Both the position numbers and the translations under genes were made by a program. The notes under the pieces are model-generated. The model worked only from the letters and a program-made list of their open reading frames with translations. It was not told the DNA's origin and did no database searches. Positions 53,319-62,334 of a stretch of 64,000 bases of DNA are shown here, piece after piece. This DNA is from Bordetella petrii (lineage in GTDB: Bacteria > Pseudomonadota > Gammaproteobacteria > Burkholderiales > Burkholderiaceae_B). The stretch is from the NCBI GenBank assembly GCA_017745595.1, contig WMBV01000026.1:28529-92528 (forward strand), read 5' to 3'. Position 1 is the first letter of the stretch; each line of letters begins with the position of its first letter.

Positions 53319-54292
53319 AACTGCTGCGACGTATCGTATTCTTGCTGGTAGCCGCGGTGCTAGGGGCCTTGGCTTTGCCTGCCGCGGCGCAAGACCCGGC
53401 CTGGCCCGTCAAGCCCGTGAAGATCGTGGTGCCATTTCCGCCCGGCGGAGCCATCGATGCCATGATACGCGCGCTTGCCCCCAGCCTGTCGCAATCGCTG
53501 GGGCAGGCCGTGGTGATTGAAAACAAGCCGGGGGCCGGCGGCGTGCTGGGAACCGAAGCTGCGTTGCGCGCCAACGATGGCCACACCTTGTTGATGACCG
53601 CGATGGGCCATACCATCTATCCAGAGTTGTACGCTGACCTGAAGTTCGACCCCATCGCGGATTTCAAGCCGATCGCACCCGTCGGCGTGGTTCCAAACGT
53701 GGTGGTGGTGCCGGAAAATTCCCCGTTCAACACCCTGGAGGACCTGATCACCTACGCCAGGCGCCACCCCGGCGAGTTGACCTACGGCAGCGCGGGGCAT
53801 GGCACATCGCTGCACCTGACCGCCGCGCTGTTCATGCAGCAGGCCGGCATCGACGTGCAGCACATTCCCTACAAAGGGTCGGCGCCTGCTGTAACCGACC
53901 TCGTGGCGGGACGTATCGACATGATGTTCGACAGCTCGACGTCGGCGGGGCCGTTCATTGCCGCGAAGAAGCTCAAGGCGCTTGCCGTGGCGGCGACCGA
54001 TCCGTCGCCATTGCTGCCCGGGGTCAAGACCATCGCGCAGAGCGGCGTGCCGGAATACCGCATGACATGGTGGTATGGCTTGTTGGCGCCGAAAAGCACG
54101 GATGACGCGGCGGTCGATCGCGTCTCGAAAGCCGTCTCGGCGGCGTTGAACTCGCCCGAGGTGATCGAGCGCTTCGCCGCGCTGGGCGTCGAGCCGCTGA
54201 AAATGACGAGGCAGGCCTTCGGGGCCATGGTGGCGCACGACCGGCAAGCCTGGAAAGAACGCATTCCCGCGCTGGGCATCAAGCCGAACTGA
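53315..54292 (+). CDS. Bug-family (TctC-like) solute-binding protein
   Basis: Third orphan Bug protein of the cluster, 325 residues. The signal peptide ends near LALPAAAQD; then VKIVVPFPPGGAIDAMIRALAPSLSQSLGQ, IENKPGAGGVLGTEAALRANDGHT and QHIPYKGSAPAVTDLVAG. It is translationally coupled to the acyl-CoA ligase gene (ATGA overlap) with a GGAG site. It ends 9 bp from the convergent LysR gene. Coupling to a CoA ligase suggests that the bound acid is the ligase substrate. Confidence 0.93.
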   Translation: MKLLRRIVFLLVAAVLGALALPAAAQDPAWPVKPVKIVVPFPPGGAIDAMIRALAPSLSQSLGQAVVIENKPGAGGVLGTEAALRANDGHTLLMTAMGHTIYPELYADLKFDPIADFKPIAPVGVVPNVVVVPENSPFNTLEDLITYARRHPGELTYGSAGHGTSLHLTAALFMQQAGIDVQHIPYKGSAPAVTDLVAGRIDMMFDSSTSAGPFIAAKKLKALAVAATDPSPLLPGVKTIAQSGVPEYRMTWWYGLLAPKSTDDAAVDRVSKAVSAALNSPEVIERFAALGVEPLKMTRQAFGAMVAHDRQAWKERIPALGIKPN

Positions 54293-54301
54293 GGGCGGCG
54301 C

Positions 54302-55186
54302 TTACCGGCTGGCCGTGGCGCATTCGATCAGCCCGTTCACTCTTTCGGTGGAATCGCCTTCGCGGCAGACCAGGTACAAGGGCATCGTGACCGGCTCGGT
54401 ATTCAGCAGGACGGGCCGGTACACGAGATTCGGAGTGCTCATGTTCTGCAGCGAGGCGGCGACCAGGGCAATGCCGGAAGTGAGCGAGGCGATGAACGCC
54501 GCACTTTGCATGTCGACCGCCTCGGTCTGGATGTCGGGGATGAATCCCGCCTGCTTGCACAGCTCTATCAAGAGGTCGGCCACGCTCTGCGACGATCGCC
54601 CCCTGTAGACGATCAAGGGATAGGGGGCCAGTTCCCTGATTTCTATTTGGGTAACGGTTGCCAGCGGGTGGCCGGAATTCAAGGCGGCCGCGATGGGTTC
54701 GTCGATCAGCCGTCTAGCGATGAAGCCCGGTGTTTCGGGCAGCGAGCGCACCACGGCCACGTCGATCTTTCCCGCCGCCAGCAGGTCCATTTGGGTGGCT
54801 TTATCGGCAGTGGTCAGCTCGAAGGCGAAGTCGGGCCGCTCCCGCTGGAATTTGGCCAGCACCACCGAGAAAATTCCCAGCATCACGGACGCGGTGGTGG
54901 CGATGCGCAGTTTCGGCCATTGCGGCGTATCGATGCTGCGGGCGATGCGCACGCCTTCCTGCAGGTGGCGCATGCCTTGTTCCACTTCTTTCAGGAAAGC
55001 TTTTCCGGCGGTAGTCAATTCGACATGCGTGGGCTTGCGCAACAGCAGCTGCACGCCCAATTCGTCTTCCAGCAGCCGTATCTGCCTGCTGACCGGTGGC
55101 TGGGTGCGGCAAATGCTCTCTGCCCCGCGGCCAAAGTGCCTGGCCTTCGCGACGGCAATGAAGCACTCAATCTGGCTCAGCTTCAT
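54302..55186 (-). CDS. LysR family transcriptional regulator
   Basis: 294-residue regulator. The winged helix-turn-helix is at residues 1-60 (LSQIECFIAVAKARHFGRGAESICRTQPPVSRQIRLLEDELGVQLL). The co-inducer domain follows, with the usual LAAGKIDVAVVRSLP and SGIALVAAS segments. It converges on the third Bug gene and lies 21 bp downstream of an aminotransferase-like gene on the same strand. It most likely controls the SDR-ligase-Bug unit, though this is only positional inference. Confidence 0.92.
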   Translation of the reverse strand: MKLSQIECFIAVAKARHFGRGAESICRTQPPVSRQIRLLEDELGVQLLLRKPTHVELTTAGKAFLKEVEQGMRHLQEGVRIARSIDTPQWPKLRIATTASVMLGIFSVVLAKFQRERPDFAFELTTADKATQMDLLAAGKIDVAVVRSLPETPGFIARRLIDEPIAAALNSGHPLATVTQIEIRELAPYPLIVYRGRSSQSVADLLIELCKQAGFIPDIQTEAVDMQSAAFIASLTSGIALVAASLQNMSTPNLVYRPVLLNTEPVTMPLYLVCREGDSTERVNGLIECATASR

Positions 55187-55207
55187 GGCGTGGTGAAATC
55201 GCGTTTG

Positions 55208-56041
55208 TTAGCGCCGCGCGTAGTCCATGTACAGCCCATGCGCGCGGCGCGCCATCGGCCCGTAAGGCAGGGCGCGGTCTTCGACGCGGTTCACGTGCAC
55301 CACCTTGCCGTAGTTGCCGGTAGAAAACACTTCGTCGGCCTGTTCGACGTCGGCGCGCGTGAGGGCGCGTTCCTGCACTTCGACGCCGTCGGCCCGCAGC
55401 AGCGCCAGCACGCGCTGGCGCGTGATGCCGTTCAGGAAGGTGCCATTGTCGGCCGGCGTGGCCACCACGCCCGCTTTGGCGATCCACAAATTGGCGGTGG
55501 CGAATTCGGCGATGTGGCCGTCGCCGTCGAGCATGATGGCGTTGTCGTAGCCCTTGGCCACGGCCTCGCGGATGGCGCGCTGCCCGTTGGGATACAGGCA
55601 CGACGCCTTGGCATCGGTGGGCGCCATGTTCGCCCAGGCGCGGGCGTAGCTGGAAAAGCAGGCCGAAAATCCCTGGTCGCCGGGCATGGGCACCTTGAAG
55701 ACGTGCAGCACGAACTGCGTCTTGGCCGCCTCGGGCAATAGAAAACCGTCGGCGCAGAAAAACATGGGCTTGATGTACAGCGCCTCGCCGGCCGGAAAAC
55801 GCGCCACGGCCTGCAGGCACAGGTCGCGGATCTGCTGCCAGCCCAGCTGCGGCTGCATCAGCATTTTTTCGGCCGAGCGCACCACGCGCTGGCAGTGGAG
55901 GTCCAGGTCGGGCGTCAGGCCGTCGAAGGCGCGCGCGCCGTCGAATACCATGCTGGCCATCCAGAAGGCGTGGTCGGCGGGGCCGAGCAGCTTGGGGTTT
56001 TCGGTGGCCCAGTGGCCGTCGTGCCAATAGATCGCATCCAT
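55208..56041 (-). CDS. Branched-chain amino acid aminotransferase-like protein (class IV PLP)
   Basis: 277-residue fold-type IV PLP enzyme. The pyridoxal Lys is probably Lys145 in PTDAKASCLYPNG, followed by ALKGYD-type AKGYDNAIMLDGDGHIAEFATANLWI and TFLNGITRQRVLALL. The ATG at 56041 has AAGGAA upstream; the longer frame lacks homology. It resembles IlvE-type transaminases but is shorter than E. coli IlvE (309). The substrate could be a branched-chain or other hydrophobic amino acid. It is the first gene before lysR. Confidence 0.85.
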   Translation of the reverse strand: MDAIYWHDGHWATENPKLLGPADHAFWMASMVFDGARAFDGLTPDLDLHCQRVVRSAEKMLMQPQLGWQQIRDLCLQAVARFPAGEALYIKPMFFCADGFLLPEAAKTQFVLHVFKVPMPGDQGFSACFSSYARAWANMAPTDAKASCLYPNGQRAIREAVAKGYDNAIMLDGDGHIAEFATANLWIAKAGVVATPADNGTFLNGITRQRVLALLRADGVEVQERALTRADVEQADEVFSTGNYGKVVHVNRVEDRALPYGPMARRAHGLYMDYARR

Positions 56042-56109
56042 GTCGGGGTTCCTTGATCGGGTTGCGCGCCGGCGGGCGCGCCGCCCGCGCAGCATACACC
56101 CGCCAGCCG

Positions 56110-57123
56110 CTACAGGCTGGCCTGTACGCGTTCGGCCACCTCGGCGGGCACCCACTTGCGCCAGACGTCGGGGTACTTGCGCAGGAAGTACAGCGCGGCG
56201 TCTTCGGGTTCGGCGCCCTCGTTTTCAAGCCAGCCCAGCGTATCGTCGATGGCCGGGCCGGGCACGCTCAGTTTTTCGAAAAACGCCTTCAGCTGCGGCG
56301 CCTGGCGGGCGAATTCGGCGTTCAGGCCCGTGACCACCTTGTTGGACTTGAACTCGGTGGCCACCGGGTGCGGGCATTTCGGGTCGGTCATGCAGGTGTA
56401 GGCCGCCTGGTCGAAGGGCGGCAGCTGCAGCTTGACCAGGTCCAGCGAGCCCACCAGCGCCGTGGGCGTCCAGTAATAGAACACGATGTCGCGCTTGCGC
56501 TTGTAGGCGGACACGATGGCGGCTTTCTGCGCCGCGCCCGAGCCCGGCGCGAACATGCTGTACTGGTCTTCGAGCCCCAGGGCCTTGAGCAGGTTGGCGT
56601 TCAGGGTGCCGCAGGCCCAGCCCGCCGGACACCCGTAGATGCGGCCCTTGGACGGGTCTTCGGGGTCGGCGAAAACTTTGGTGTAGCGCGCCAGGTCGGC
56701 CGCGCTTTTCAGGTCGGGATGGCGTTCGGCCGTATAGCGCGGGATATACCAGCCTTCGCCGGCGTCGAACACGTGGCCCGCCGCCAGCACCTTGCCGGAC
56801 TTCAGGGCCTTGTCCCAGGCGACTTCGATCTGGCCGGGCCAGACTTCGGGGGTGACTTCGACGTCGCGGCGCTGCAGCGCCGCCAGCATGGCCAGCGTCT
56901 CGCCGATTTCCACCGCCGTGGGGCAGCCGTAGCCATGCTCGACGATGAAACGCTCGATGCCGGCCAGCACCAGGTTGGATTCCCAGTTCAGGCCGCTGAA
57001 CCGCACCGGGCTTTGCACTTCGCACTGGACGGGGGCCGCGGCGCGCGCCGGCGTTGCGCACAGCAACAGGACGGCGGCGGCCAGGGCCGGCAAAAGCCGC
57101 AAGGGGGTTCGCATCATAGGCAT
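56110..57123 (-). CDS. Glycine betaine/quaternary amine-type ABC substrate-binding protein (OpuAC)
   Basis: 337-residue secreted binding protein. After a signal peptide (LLPALAAAVLLLCATPARA), the OpuAC domain begins VRFSGLNWESNLVLAGIERFIVEHGYG, with WPGQIEVAWDKAL and YKRKRDIVFYYWTPTALVG (aromatic ligand box). The start could also be one of two nearby ATGs (57117, 57114). No permease or ATPase gene is adjacent, so it is an orphan receptor. The ligand is probably a quaternary amine but is unproven. Confidence 0.85.
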   Translation of the reverse strand: MPMMRTPLRLLPALAAAVLLLCATPARAAAPVQCEVQSPVRFSGLNWESNLVLAGIERFIVEHGYGCPTAVEIGETLAMLAALQRRDVEVTPEVWPGQIEVAWDKALKSGKVLAAGHVFDAGEGWYIPRYTAERHPDLKSAADLARYTKVFADPEDPSKGRIYGCPAGWACGTLNANLLKALGLEDQYSMFAPGSGAAQKAAIVSAYKRKRDIVFYYWTPTALVGSLDLVKLQLPPFDQAAYTCMTDPKCPHPVATEFKSNKVVTGLNAEFARQAPQLKAFFEKLSVPGPAIDDTLGWLENEGAEPEDAALYFLRKYPDVWRKWVPAEVAERVQASL

Positions 57124-57221
57124 AGGGAAGGTCTCCGTGACGATCGATTGTCGGGGCGGCGGACAGGGCAGAGTCCATGCGGGCCTTCCAGTATCATAAA
57201 TACAAAGTCCCTCGACGCCCT

Positions 57222-58379
57222 ATGGCCCAGCAATCTTCCGCCCCCCGCGGCCGCGTGCCGCGGCATGCCAGCCGCGCCGCCGCGCTGGCCGCCACGCGCC
57301 GTGCCTCGGCGCGGCACCTGCTGGCCGCCAGCCAGTTCCGCGAAAGCCTGGCGGTGGCGCCGCCGCCGTCGGTGCGCACCGCCGTCATCGCGGGCATGCA
57401 GGCCGCGCTGGCCGTGCTGCTGGCGCTGACCACCGCGCACCTGTCGCCATGGCCGCACCTGGTGGGCTTTCCCGCCCTGGGGGCGCTGGCGGCCTTGTTC
57501 GGCCGCTACGCTACGCTGGGCCACCGGCGCCGCATCGTGCTGATCTGCGGGGGCCTGCTGACCGCGGGCGTGCTGCTGCCCTCGCTGGCTTCGTTGGCGG
57601 GAGCCACGCCGCCCATGATGATCGTGGTGCTCGCGGTGCTGGCGGGCGCGGCTACGCTGGCCGTGTCGGCGTGGGGCCTGGGCGGGCCCGGCGCAGTCAT
57701 TTTCGTGTTTGCCATCGGTGCCGTGCTGGCGCCCGTCGATGCCTGGCAGGCCGTGGCGGCGCGCACCCTGGGCGCGGCCTGGGGCGCGCTGCTGGCCTGG
57801 ATCGTGTGCGCGCTGACCGACCGGCTGCGGCCGGGGCCGCCCGCGGCCGCCGCGCCACCGCCCGCGCCGCCCTTGAAATACCAGCTGGCCGCCGCGGGCC
57901 GCATCACCATCGGCTGCGGCGCGGCCGCGTTCGTGGCCCATGCCGCGGGGTGGCATTACCCGGCCTGGGCCGCCATCGGGGCCGCCGCGGTCATGCAGGG
58001 CACCCATTTGCACATCACCATGAACCGCGCGCTGCAACGCATGGCCGGCACCGTGGTGGGCGCCTGCATTGTCTGGGCCATCCTGGCCCAGCAGCCTTCC
58101 TTCTGGACCACGGTGGCCGCCATCGTGCTGTTCCAGTTCATTACCGAGGTCATCATCGGCTTCAATTATGCCCTGGGGCAGATTACCGTCACGCCCATGG
58201 CGCTGCTGATGACCCACCTGGCCGCGCCGGTGGCGCATAGCGGCATGCCGGTCGAGCGGGTGCTCGATACCATCGTGGGGGCGGCGCTGGGTATCGTGCT
58301 GGCGCTGGTGTTTTCGTCGCTGGACGACCGCCGCTACCTGGCCCGCCGGCGCCGGCATGCGCGCCGGCGCTGGCGCTAG
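57222..58379 (+). CDS. FUSC family membrane protein
   Basis: 385-residue protein with two blocks of five or six membrane helices, typical of the fusaric acid resistance/aromatic acid exporter (FUSC, YccS-like) family. Conserved are VRTAVIAGMQAALAVLLAL, YPAWAAIGAAAVMQGTHLHITMNRALQRMAGTVVGACIVWAIL and the short basic tail (RRYLARRRRHARRR). The ATG at 57222 is chosen over 57177 because the first 15 codons overlap the presumed promoter region. Its stop overlaps the convergent livM stop by 4 bp. The substrate is unknown. Confidence 0.85.
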   Translation: MAQQSSAPRGRVPRHASRAAALAATRRASARHLLAASQFRESLAVAPPPSVRTAVIAGMQAALAVLLALTTAHLSPWPHLVGFPALGALAALFGRYATLGHRRRIVLICGGLLTAGVLLPSLASLAGATPPMMIVVLAVLAGAATLAVSAWGLGGPGAVIFVFAIGAVLAPVDAWQAVAARTLGAAWGALLAWIVCALTDRLRPGPPAAAAPPPAPPLKYQLAAAGRITIGCGAAAFVAHAAGWHYPAWAAIGAAAVMQGTHLHITMNRALQRMAGTVVGACIVWAILAQQPSFWTTVAAIVLFQFITEVIIGFNYALGQITVTPMALLMTHLAAPVAHSGMPVERVLDTIVGAALGIVLALVFSSLDDRRYLARRRRHARRRWR

Positions 58380-59371
58380 GCCGCCGACGAACGCGGCCGG
58401 GCGCGCCGCCGCTCCAGGTAGGCCTGCCATTCGCCCACGATGCCGCGGCGAAAGGCCAGCACGCAGATGATGAAGATCAGGCCGATGACGATGGTGACCG
58501 ACTCGCCCAGGCGCAGGAACCAGTTGCTGCCGGTCAGTTCGGCCATGAAGCGGCCGAAGTCGCCCACCTTGTTTTCCAGCAGCACCACGATGAAGGCCCC
58601 CAGGATGGGACCCACCAGCGTGCCCATGCCGCCGATCAGGGTCATCAGGATCACCAGGCCCGACATCTGCCAGGTGGCGTCGGACAAGGTGGCCGACACG
58701 AATACCAGTGTCTTGGTGGCGCCGGCCAGGCCGGCGATGGCGGCCGACAGCACGAAGGCCAGCAGCTTGAAGCGATCGACGTCGTAGCCCAGCGACAGGG
58801 TGCGCGGCTCGTTCTCGCGCAGCGCCTTGAGCACCTGGCCGAACGGCGAATGCACCGCGCGCCAGATGATGAAATAGCCGATCGCGAAGATCGCCATCAC
58901 CAGGTAATACAGGTTCAGGTCGTTGCTCAGGTCGATGAAGCCCAGCAGGGTGCCGCGCGGCACGCGCTGCAGGCCGTCTTCGCCGCCGGTGAAATGGGCC
59001 TGCAGGAAGAAGAAGAACACCATCTGCGCCAGCGCCAGCGTGATCATGGCGAAATAGATGCCGCTGCGGCGGATGGCCAGCAGCCCCATCACCAGCCCCA
59101 GCGCGCCCGCCACGGCGGTGCCGAACAGCAGCCCCAGCTCGGTGGGAAAGCCCCAGATTTTCAGCGCATGCCCGCACGCGTACGCGGCGCTGCCCAGGAA
59201 GGCCGCGTGCCCGAACGACAGCAGGCCGGTATAGCCCAGCAGCAGGTTGAAGGCGCAGGCGAACAGCGCGTAGCACATCACCTTCATGGCAAAGATGGGG
59301 TACACGCCCACGAAGGGCAGAAGGGCCACGACGATGGCCGCCGCCGCGTAGCTGAGCAATTGGCGATTCAT
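58376..59371 (-). CDS. HAAT ABC transporter permease, LivM type
   Basis: 331-residue permease with about nine helices. It has the LivM signature LLGYTGLLSFGHAAFLGSAAYACGHALK and the coupling loop FGQVLKALRENEPRTLSLGYDVDRFK. The ATG at 59371 overlaps the livH stop (ATGA). It is the last gene of the minus-strand transporter operon. The C-terminus is basic (ERRRARPR). The preceding genes supply the rest of the transporter. Confidence 0.92.
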   Translation of the reverse strand: MNRQLLSYAAAAIVVALLPFVGVYPIFAMKVMCYALFACAFNLLLGYTGLLSFGHAAFLGSAAYACGHALKIWGFPTELGLLFGTAVAGALGLVMGLLAIRRSGIYFAMITLALAQMVFFFFLQAHFTGGEDGLQRVPRGTLLGFIDLSNDLNLYYLVMAIFAIGYFIIWRAVHSPFGQVLKALRENEPRTLSLGYDVDRFKLLAFVLSAAIAGLAGATKTLVFVSATLSDATWQMSGLVILMTLIGGMGTLVGPILGAFIVVLLENKVGDFGRFMAELTGSNWFLRLGESVTIVIGLIFIICVLAFRRGIVGEWQAYLERRRARPRSSAA

Positions 59372-60255
59372 TTTTCTTTTCCGAACAGCCCGGCGGGGCG
59401 AAGCAACAGGACGATGGCCATGATGATGAACACGACGGTACTGGAGGCTTCGGGCCAGAAGACCTTGGTCAGGCCCTCGATGACGCCCAGCCCCAGGCCG
59501 GTGACGATGGCGCCCAGGATGGATCCCATGCCGCCGATCACGACCACCGCAAAGACCACGATGATCAGGTGCGAGCCCATCAGGGGCGAAATCTGCAGCA
59601 CGGGCGCCGCCAGCACGCCGGCAAAGCCCGCCAGCGCCACGCCGAAGCCGTAGGTCAGGGTGACCATGCGCGGCACATTCACGCCGAAGGCCTCGACCAG
59701 CTTGGGGTTCTCGGTGCCGGCGCGCAGCAGGGCGCCCAGCCGCGTGCGTTCGATGATGAACCAGGTGGCCATGCACACGGTGATGGAAGCCACCACGACC
59801 CAGGCCCGGTAGTTGGGCAGGATCATGAATCCCAGGTTGGTCGCGCCGCGCAGGGCGTCGGGCGTGGGGTAGGGCTGGCCGGACACGCCGTAGATGCTGC
59901 GGAACAGGCCTTCGATCAGCAGCGTCAGGCCGAAGGTGAGCAGCAGGCCGTACAGGTGGTCGAGTTTGTACAGGTGCTTGAGCAGCAGTTTTTCGATCAC
60001 GATGCCGAACAAGCCCACCACGAGGGGAGCCAGGATCAGCATGACCCAGTAGTTCAGGCCCAGGTACGACAGGCCCATCCAGGCCACGAAGGCGCCCAGC
60101 ATGTAGAGCGAGCCGTGCGCGAAGTTGATGACGTTGAGCAGCCCGAAAATGACAGCCAGGCCCAGCGACAGCATGGCGTAGAACGACCCGTTGACCAGGC
60201 CGAGCAGAAGTTGCCCCAGGAATGCCTGGATGGGTATGCCGAAAAGGTCAATCAT
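59368..60255 (-). CDS. HAAT ABC transporter permease, LivH type
   Basis: 295-residue permease, normal LivH length. It has IQAFLGQLLLGLVNGSFYAMLSLGLAVIFGLLNVINFAHGSLYMLGAF, the classic N-terminal block, and the coupling loop RTRLGALLRAGTENPKLVEAFGVN. It lies 92 bp downstream of the binding-protein gene and overlaps livM by 4 bp. Confidence 0.93.
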   Translation of the reverse strand: MIDLFGIPIQAFLGQLLLGLVNGSFYAMLSLGLAVIFGLLNVINFAHGSLYMLGAFVAWMGLSYLGLNYWVMLILAPLVVGLFGIVIEKLLLKHLYKLDHLYGLLLTFGLTLLIEGLFRSIYGVSGQPYPTPDALRGATNLGFMILPNYRAWVVVASITVCMATWFIIERTRLGALLRAGTENPKLVEAFGVNVPRMVTLTYGFGVALAGFAGVLAAPVLQISPLMGSHLIIVVFAVVVIGGMGSILGAIVTGLGLGVIEGLTKVFWPEASSTVVFIIMAIVLLLRPAGLFGKEK

Positions 60256-60347
60256 GTCGGGAGAATCCTGCGCGTTCGGATAGGTGCGTGCCGATTCGCG
60301 GCGCGGCCCGGCCGGATAGGCAGGGACGCGCCGGAGAGGTCAGCGGA

Positions 60348-61562
60348 TTACTTCTTCAGGAGCTTGCAAGTGGATTCGGAGGGCTTGGTGTAGACCTCGT
60401 CGCCCGGCAGGGTGGCCACGACCTTGTAGTAGTCCCATGGCGCCTTGGATTCTTCGGGGGTCTTGACCTGCATGAGGTACATGTCGTGGATCATGCGGCC
60501 GTCTTCGCGCACGTAGCCGCCCTGGGCGAAGAAGTCGTTGATCTTGTTCGACTTCATCCACTTCATGAGGGCATCGCCGTCGTCGGTGCCGGTGGCCTTC
60601 ACGCCGTTCAGGTAGAACATCACGGAAGAGTAATCGCCCGCCTGCAGCATGGACGGCTTGCGGCCCACCTTGTCTTCGAACTTCTTGGCCCACGCGCGGG
60701 AAGCGTCGGAGCTGTCCCAGTACCAGCCGGTGGTCAGGTACATGCCCTGCGTCGTTTTCAGGCCCAGCGAGTGCACGTCGTTGATGAACACCAGCAGGCC
60801 GGCCAGCTTCATGGTCTGGGTGACGCCGAATTCGTTGGCGGCCTTGATCGAGTTGATGGTGTCGCCGCCCGCGTTGGCCAGGCCCAGGATCTGCGCGCCC
60901 GAAGCCTGCGCCTGCAGCATGTACGAGGAGAAATCGGAGGTCGACAGCGGCGCGCGCACGGCGCCCTTGACCTCGCCGCCGTTGGCCTTGACGACCGCGG
61001 TGGTATCGCGCTCGAGGGCGTGGCCGAAGGCGTAGTCGGCGGTCAGGAAGAACCAGGTCTTGCCGCCGTTCTTCACCACCGCCGAGCCGGTGCCGCGCGC
61101 CAGCGCCACGGTGTCGTAGGCATAGTGCACGGTGTAGGGCGTACATTGGGCGTTGGTCAGGTCGGAGGCGCCCGGGCCGATGGCGATGAACGGCTTTTTC
61201 TTTTCGGCCGCCACGGCCGCCATGGCCAGGTTGGTGGCCGAGTTGGTGCCGCCCACCAGCATGTCCAGGCCATCCTGGTCGAACCATTCGCGCGCGCGGC
61301 TGGAAGCGATGTCGGCCTTGTTTTGGTGGTCGGCGGTGACCAGCTCGATTTTCTTGCCGTTGATGGCGCCGCCCGCGTCGGCAATAGCCATGCGGATCGC
61401 CTCCACGCCAGCAGGGCCGTCGATGTCTGAATACACGCCGGACATGTCTGTAATGAAACCGATGCGGATGACGTCGCCGGAGATACCTTGCGCCTGGGCG
61501 GGTAGCCCGGCAAATCCCAGGCCGGCCAGGGCCAGTGCGGCAGTGATGTGATGCAGCTTCAT
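60348..61562 (-). CDS. HAAT ABC transporter substrate-binding protein
   Basis: 404-residue periplasmic binding protein. The signal peptide ends near GLPAQAQG, and the mature part begins DVIRIGFITDMSGVYSDIDGPAG. The ligand-loop region is LVGGTNSATNLAMAAVAAEKKKPFIAIGPGASDL, with ADYAFGHALERDT and DFSSYMLQAQASGAQ typical of a subgroup often linked to aromatic or organic acids in place of leucine. The C-terminal EESKAPWDYYKVV...C motif supports that subgroup. It sits between the livF and livH genes. Confidence 0.9.
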   Translation of the reverse strand: MKLHHITAALALAGLGFAGLPAQAQGISGDVIRIGFITDMSGVYSDIDGPAGVEAIRMAIADAGGAINGKKIELVTADHQNKADIASSRAREWFDQDGLDMLVGGTNSATNLAMAAVAAEKKKPFIAIGPGASDLTNAQCTPYTVHYAYDTVALARGTGSAVVKNGGKTWFFLTADYAFGHALERDTTAVVKANGGEVKGAVRAPLSTSDFSSYMLQAQASGAQILGLANAGGDTINSIKAANEFGVTQTMKLAGLLVFINDVHSLGLKTTQGMYLTTGWYWDSSDASRAWAKKFEDKVGRKPSMLQAGDYSSVMFYLNGVKATGTDDGDALMKWMKSNKINDFFAQGGYVREDGRMIHDMYLMQVKTPEESKAPWDYYKVVATLPGDEVYTKPSESTCKLLKK

Positions 61563-61620
61563 GGGATGACTCCTTTGCTTCTCTGTGGGGATGCCGCCTG
61601 CGCGGCGGATGACAGGATTT

Positions 61621-62334
61621 CTATACGCCCAGCAGCTCGTTGAGCGTATCCTGCTTCTGTTGAAGTTCGCGGGCCTCGAAGTGCTCGACGATCTGGCCGT
61701 GTTCCATGACGTAGAAGCGGTCGGACAGCGGCGCGGCGAAACGGAAATTCTGCTCGACCATGACGATGGTGTAGCCGCGTTGTTTCAGCGCCGTGATCAT
61801 GCGCGCCAGCGCCTGCACAATGACCGGGGCCAGGCCTTCCGAAATTTCGTCCAGCAGCAGCAGGTTGGCGCCGGTGCGCAGGATGCGCGCCACCGCCAGC
61901 ATTTGCTGTTCGCCGCCCGACAGGCGCGTGCCCGGCGAATTGCGGCGCTCGTGCAGATTGGGAAACATGTCGTAGATTTCGGCCAGCGACATGCCGCCGC
62001 CCAGCGCCCCGCCCACCGGCGGCGGCAGCAGCAGGTTTTCTTCGCACGACAGGCTGGCGAAAATGCCGCGTTCTTCGGGGCAGTAGCCCACGCCCAGGTG
62101 GGCGACCTTGTAGGTGGGCAGGTCGATGGCCTCGGTGCCGTGGATGCGCACCGAGCCCTTGCGCGCGCCGGTCAGGCCCAGCACCGCGCGCAGGGTGGTG
62201 GTGCGGCCGGCGCCATTGCGCCCCAGCAGCGTCACCACTTCGCCCTGGCCGACCTTCATGTCGACGCCGTGCAAAATGTGCGATTCGCCGTACCACGCCT
62301 GCAGGCCGGAGATCTCCAGTGCCGGGGTGCTCAT
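61621..62334 (-). CDS. HAAT ABC transporter ATPase, LivF type, with Arg in Walker A
   Basis: 237-residue ATPase. The Walker A motif reads GRNGAGRTTT, with Arg where the nucleotide-binding Lys normally stands. The signature LSGGEQQMLAVARIL, Walker B LLLLDEISEGLAP and H-loop VEQNFRFA are otherwise normal, although Walker B is followed by Ile-Ser in place of Pro. I recall GRNGAGRTTT as common in one LivF subgroup, so it may be a family trait. The start overlaps the livG stop by 4 bp. Confidence 0.92.
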   Translation of the reverse strand: MSTPALEISGLQAWYGESHILHGVDMKVGQGEVVTLLGRNGAGRTTTLRAVLGLTGARKGSVRIHGTEAIDLPTYKVAHLGVGYCPEERGIFASLSCEENLLLPPPVGGALGGGMSLAEIYDMFPNLHERRNSPGTRLSGGEQQMLAVARILRTGANLLLLDEISEGLAPVIVQALARMITALKQRGYTIVMVEQNFRFAAPLSDRFYVMEHGQIVEHFEARELQQKQDTLNELLGV

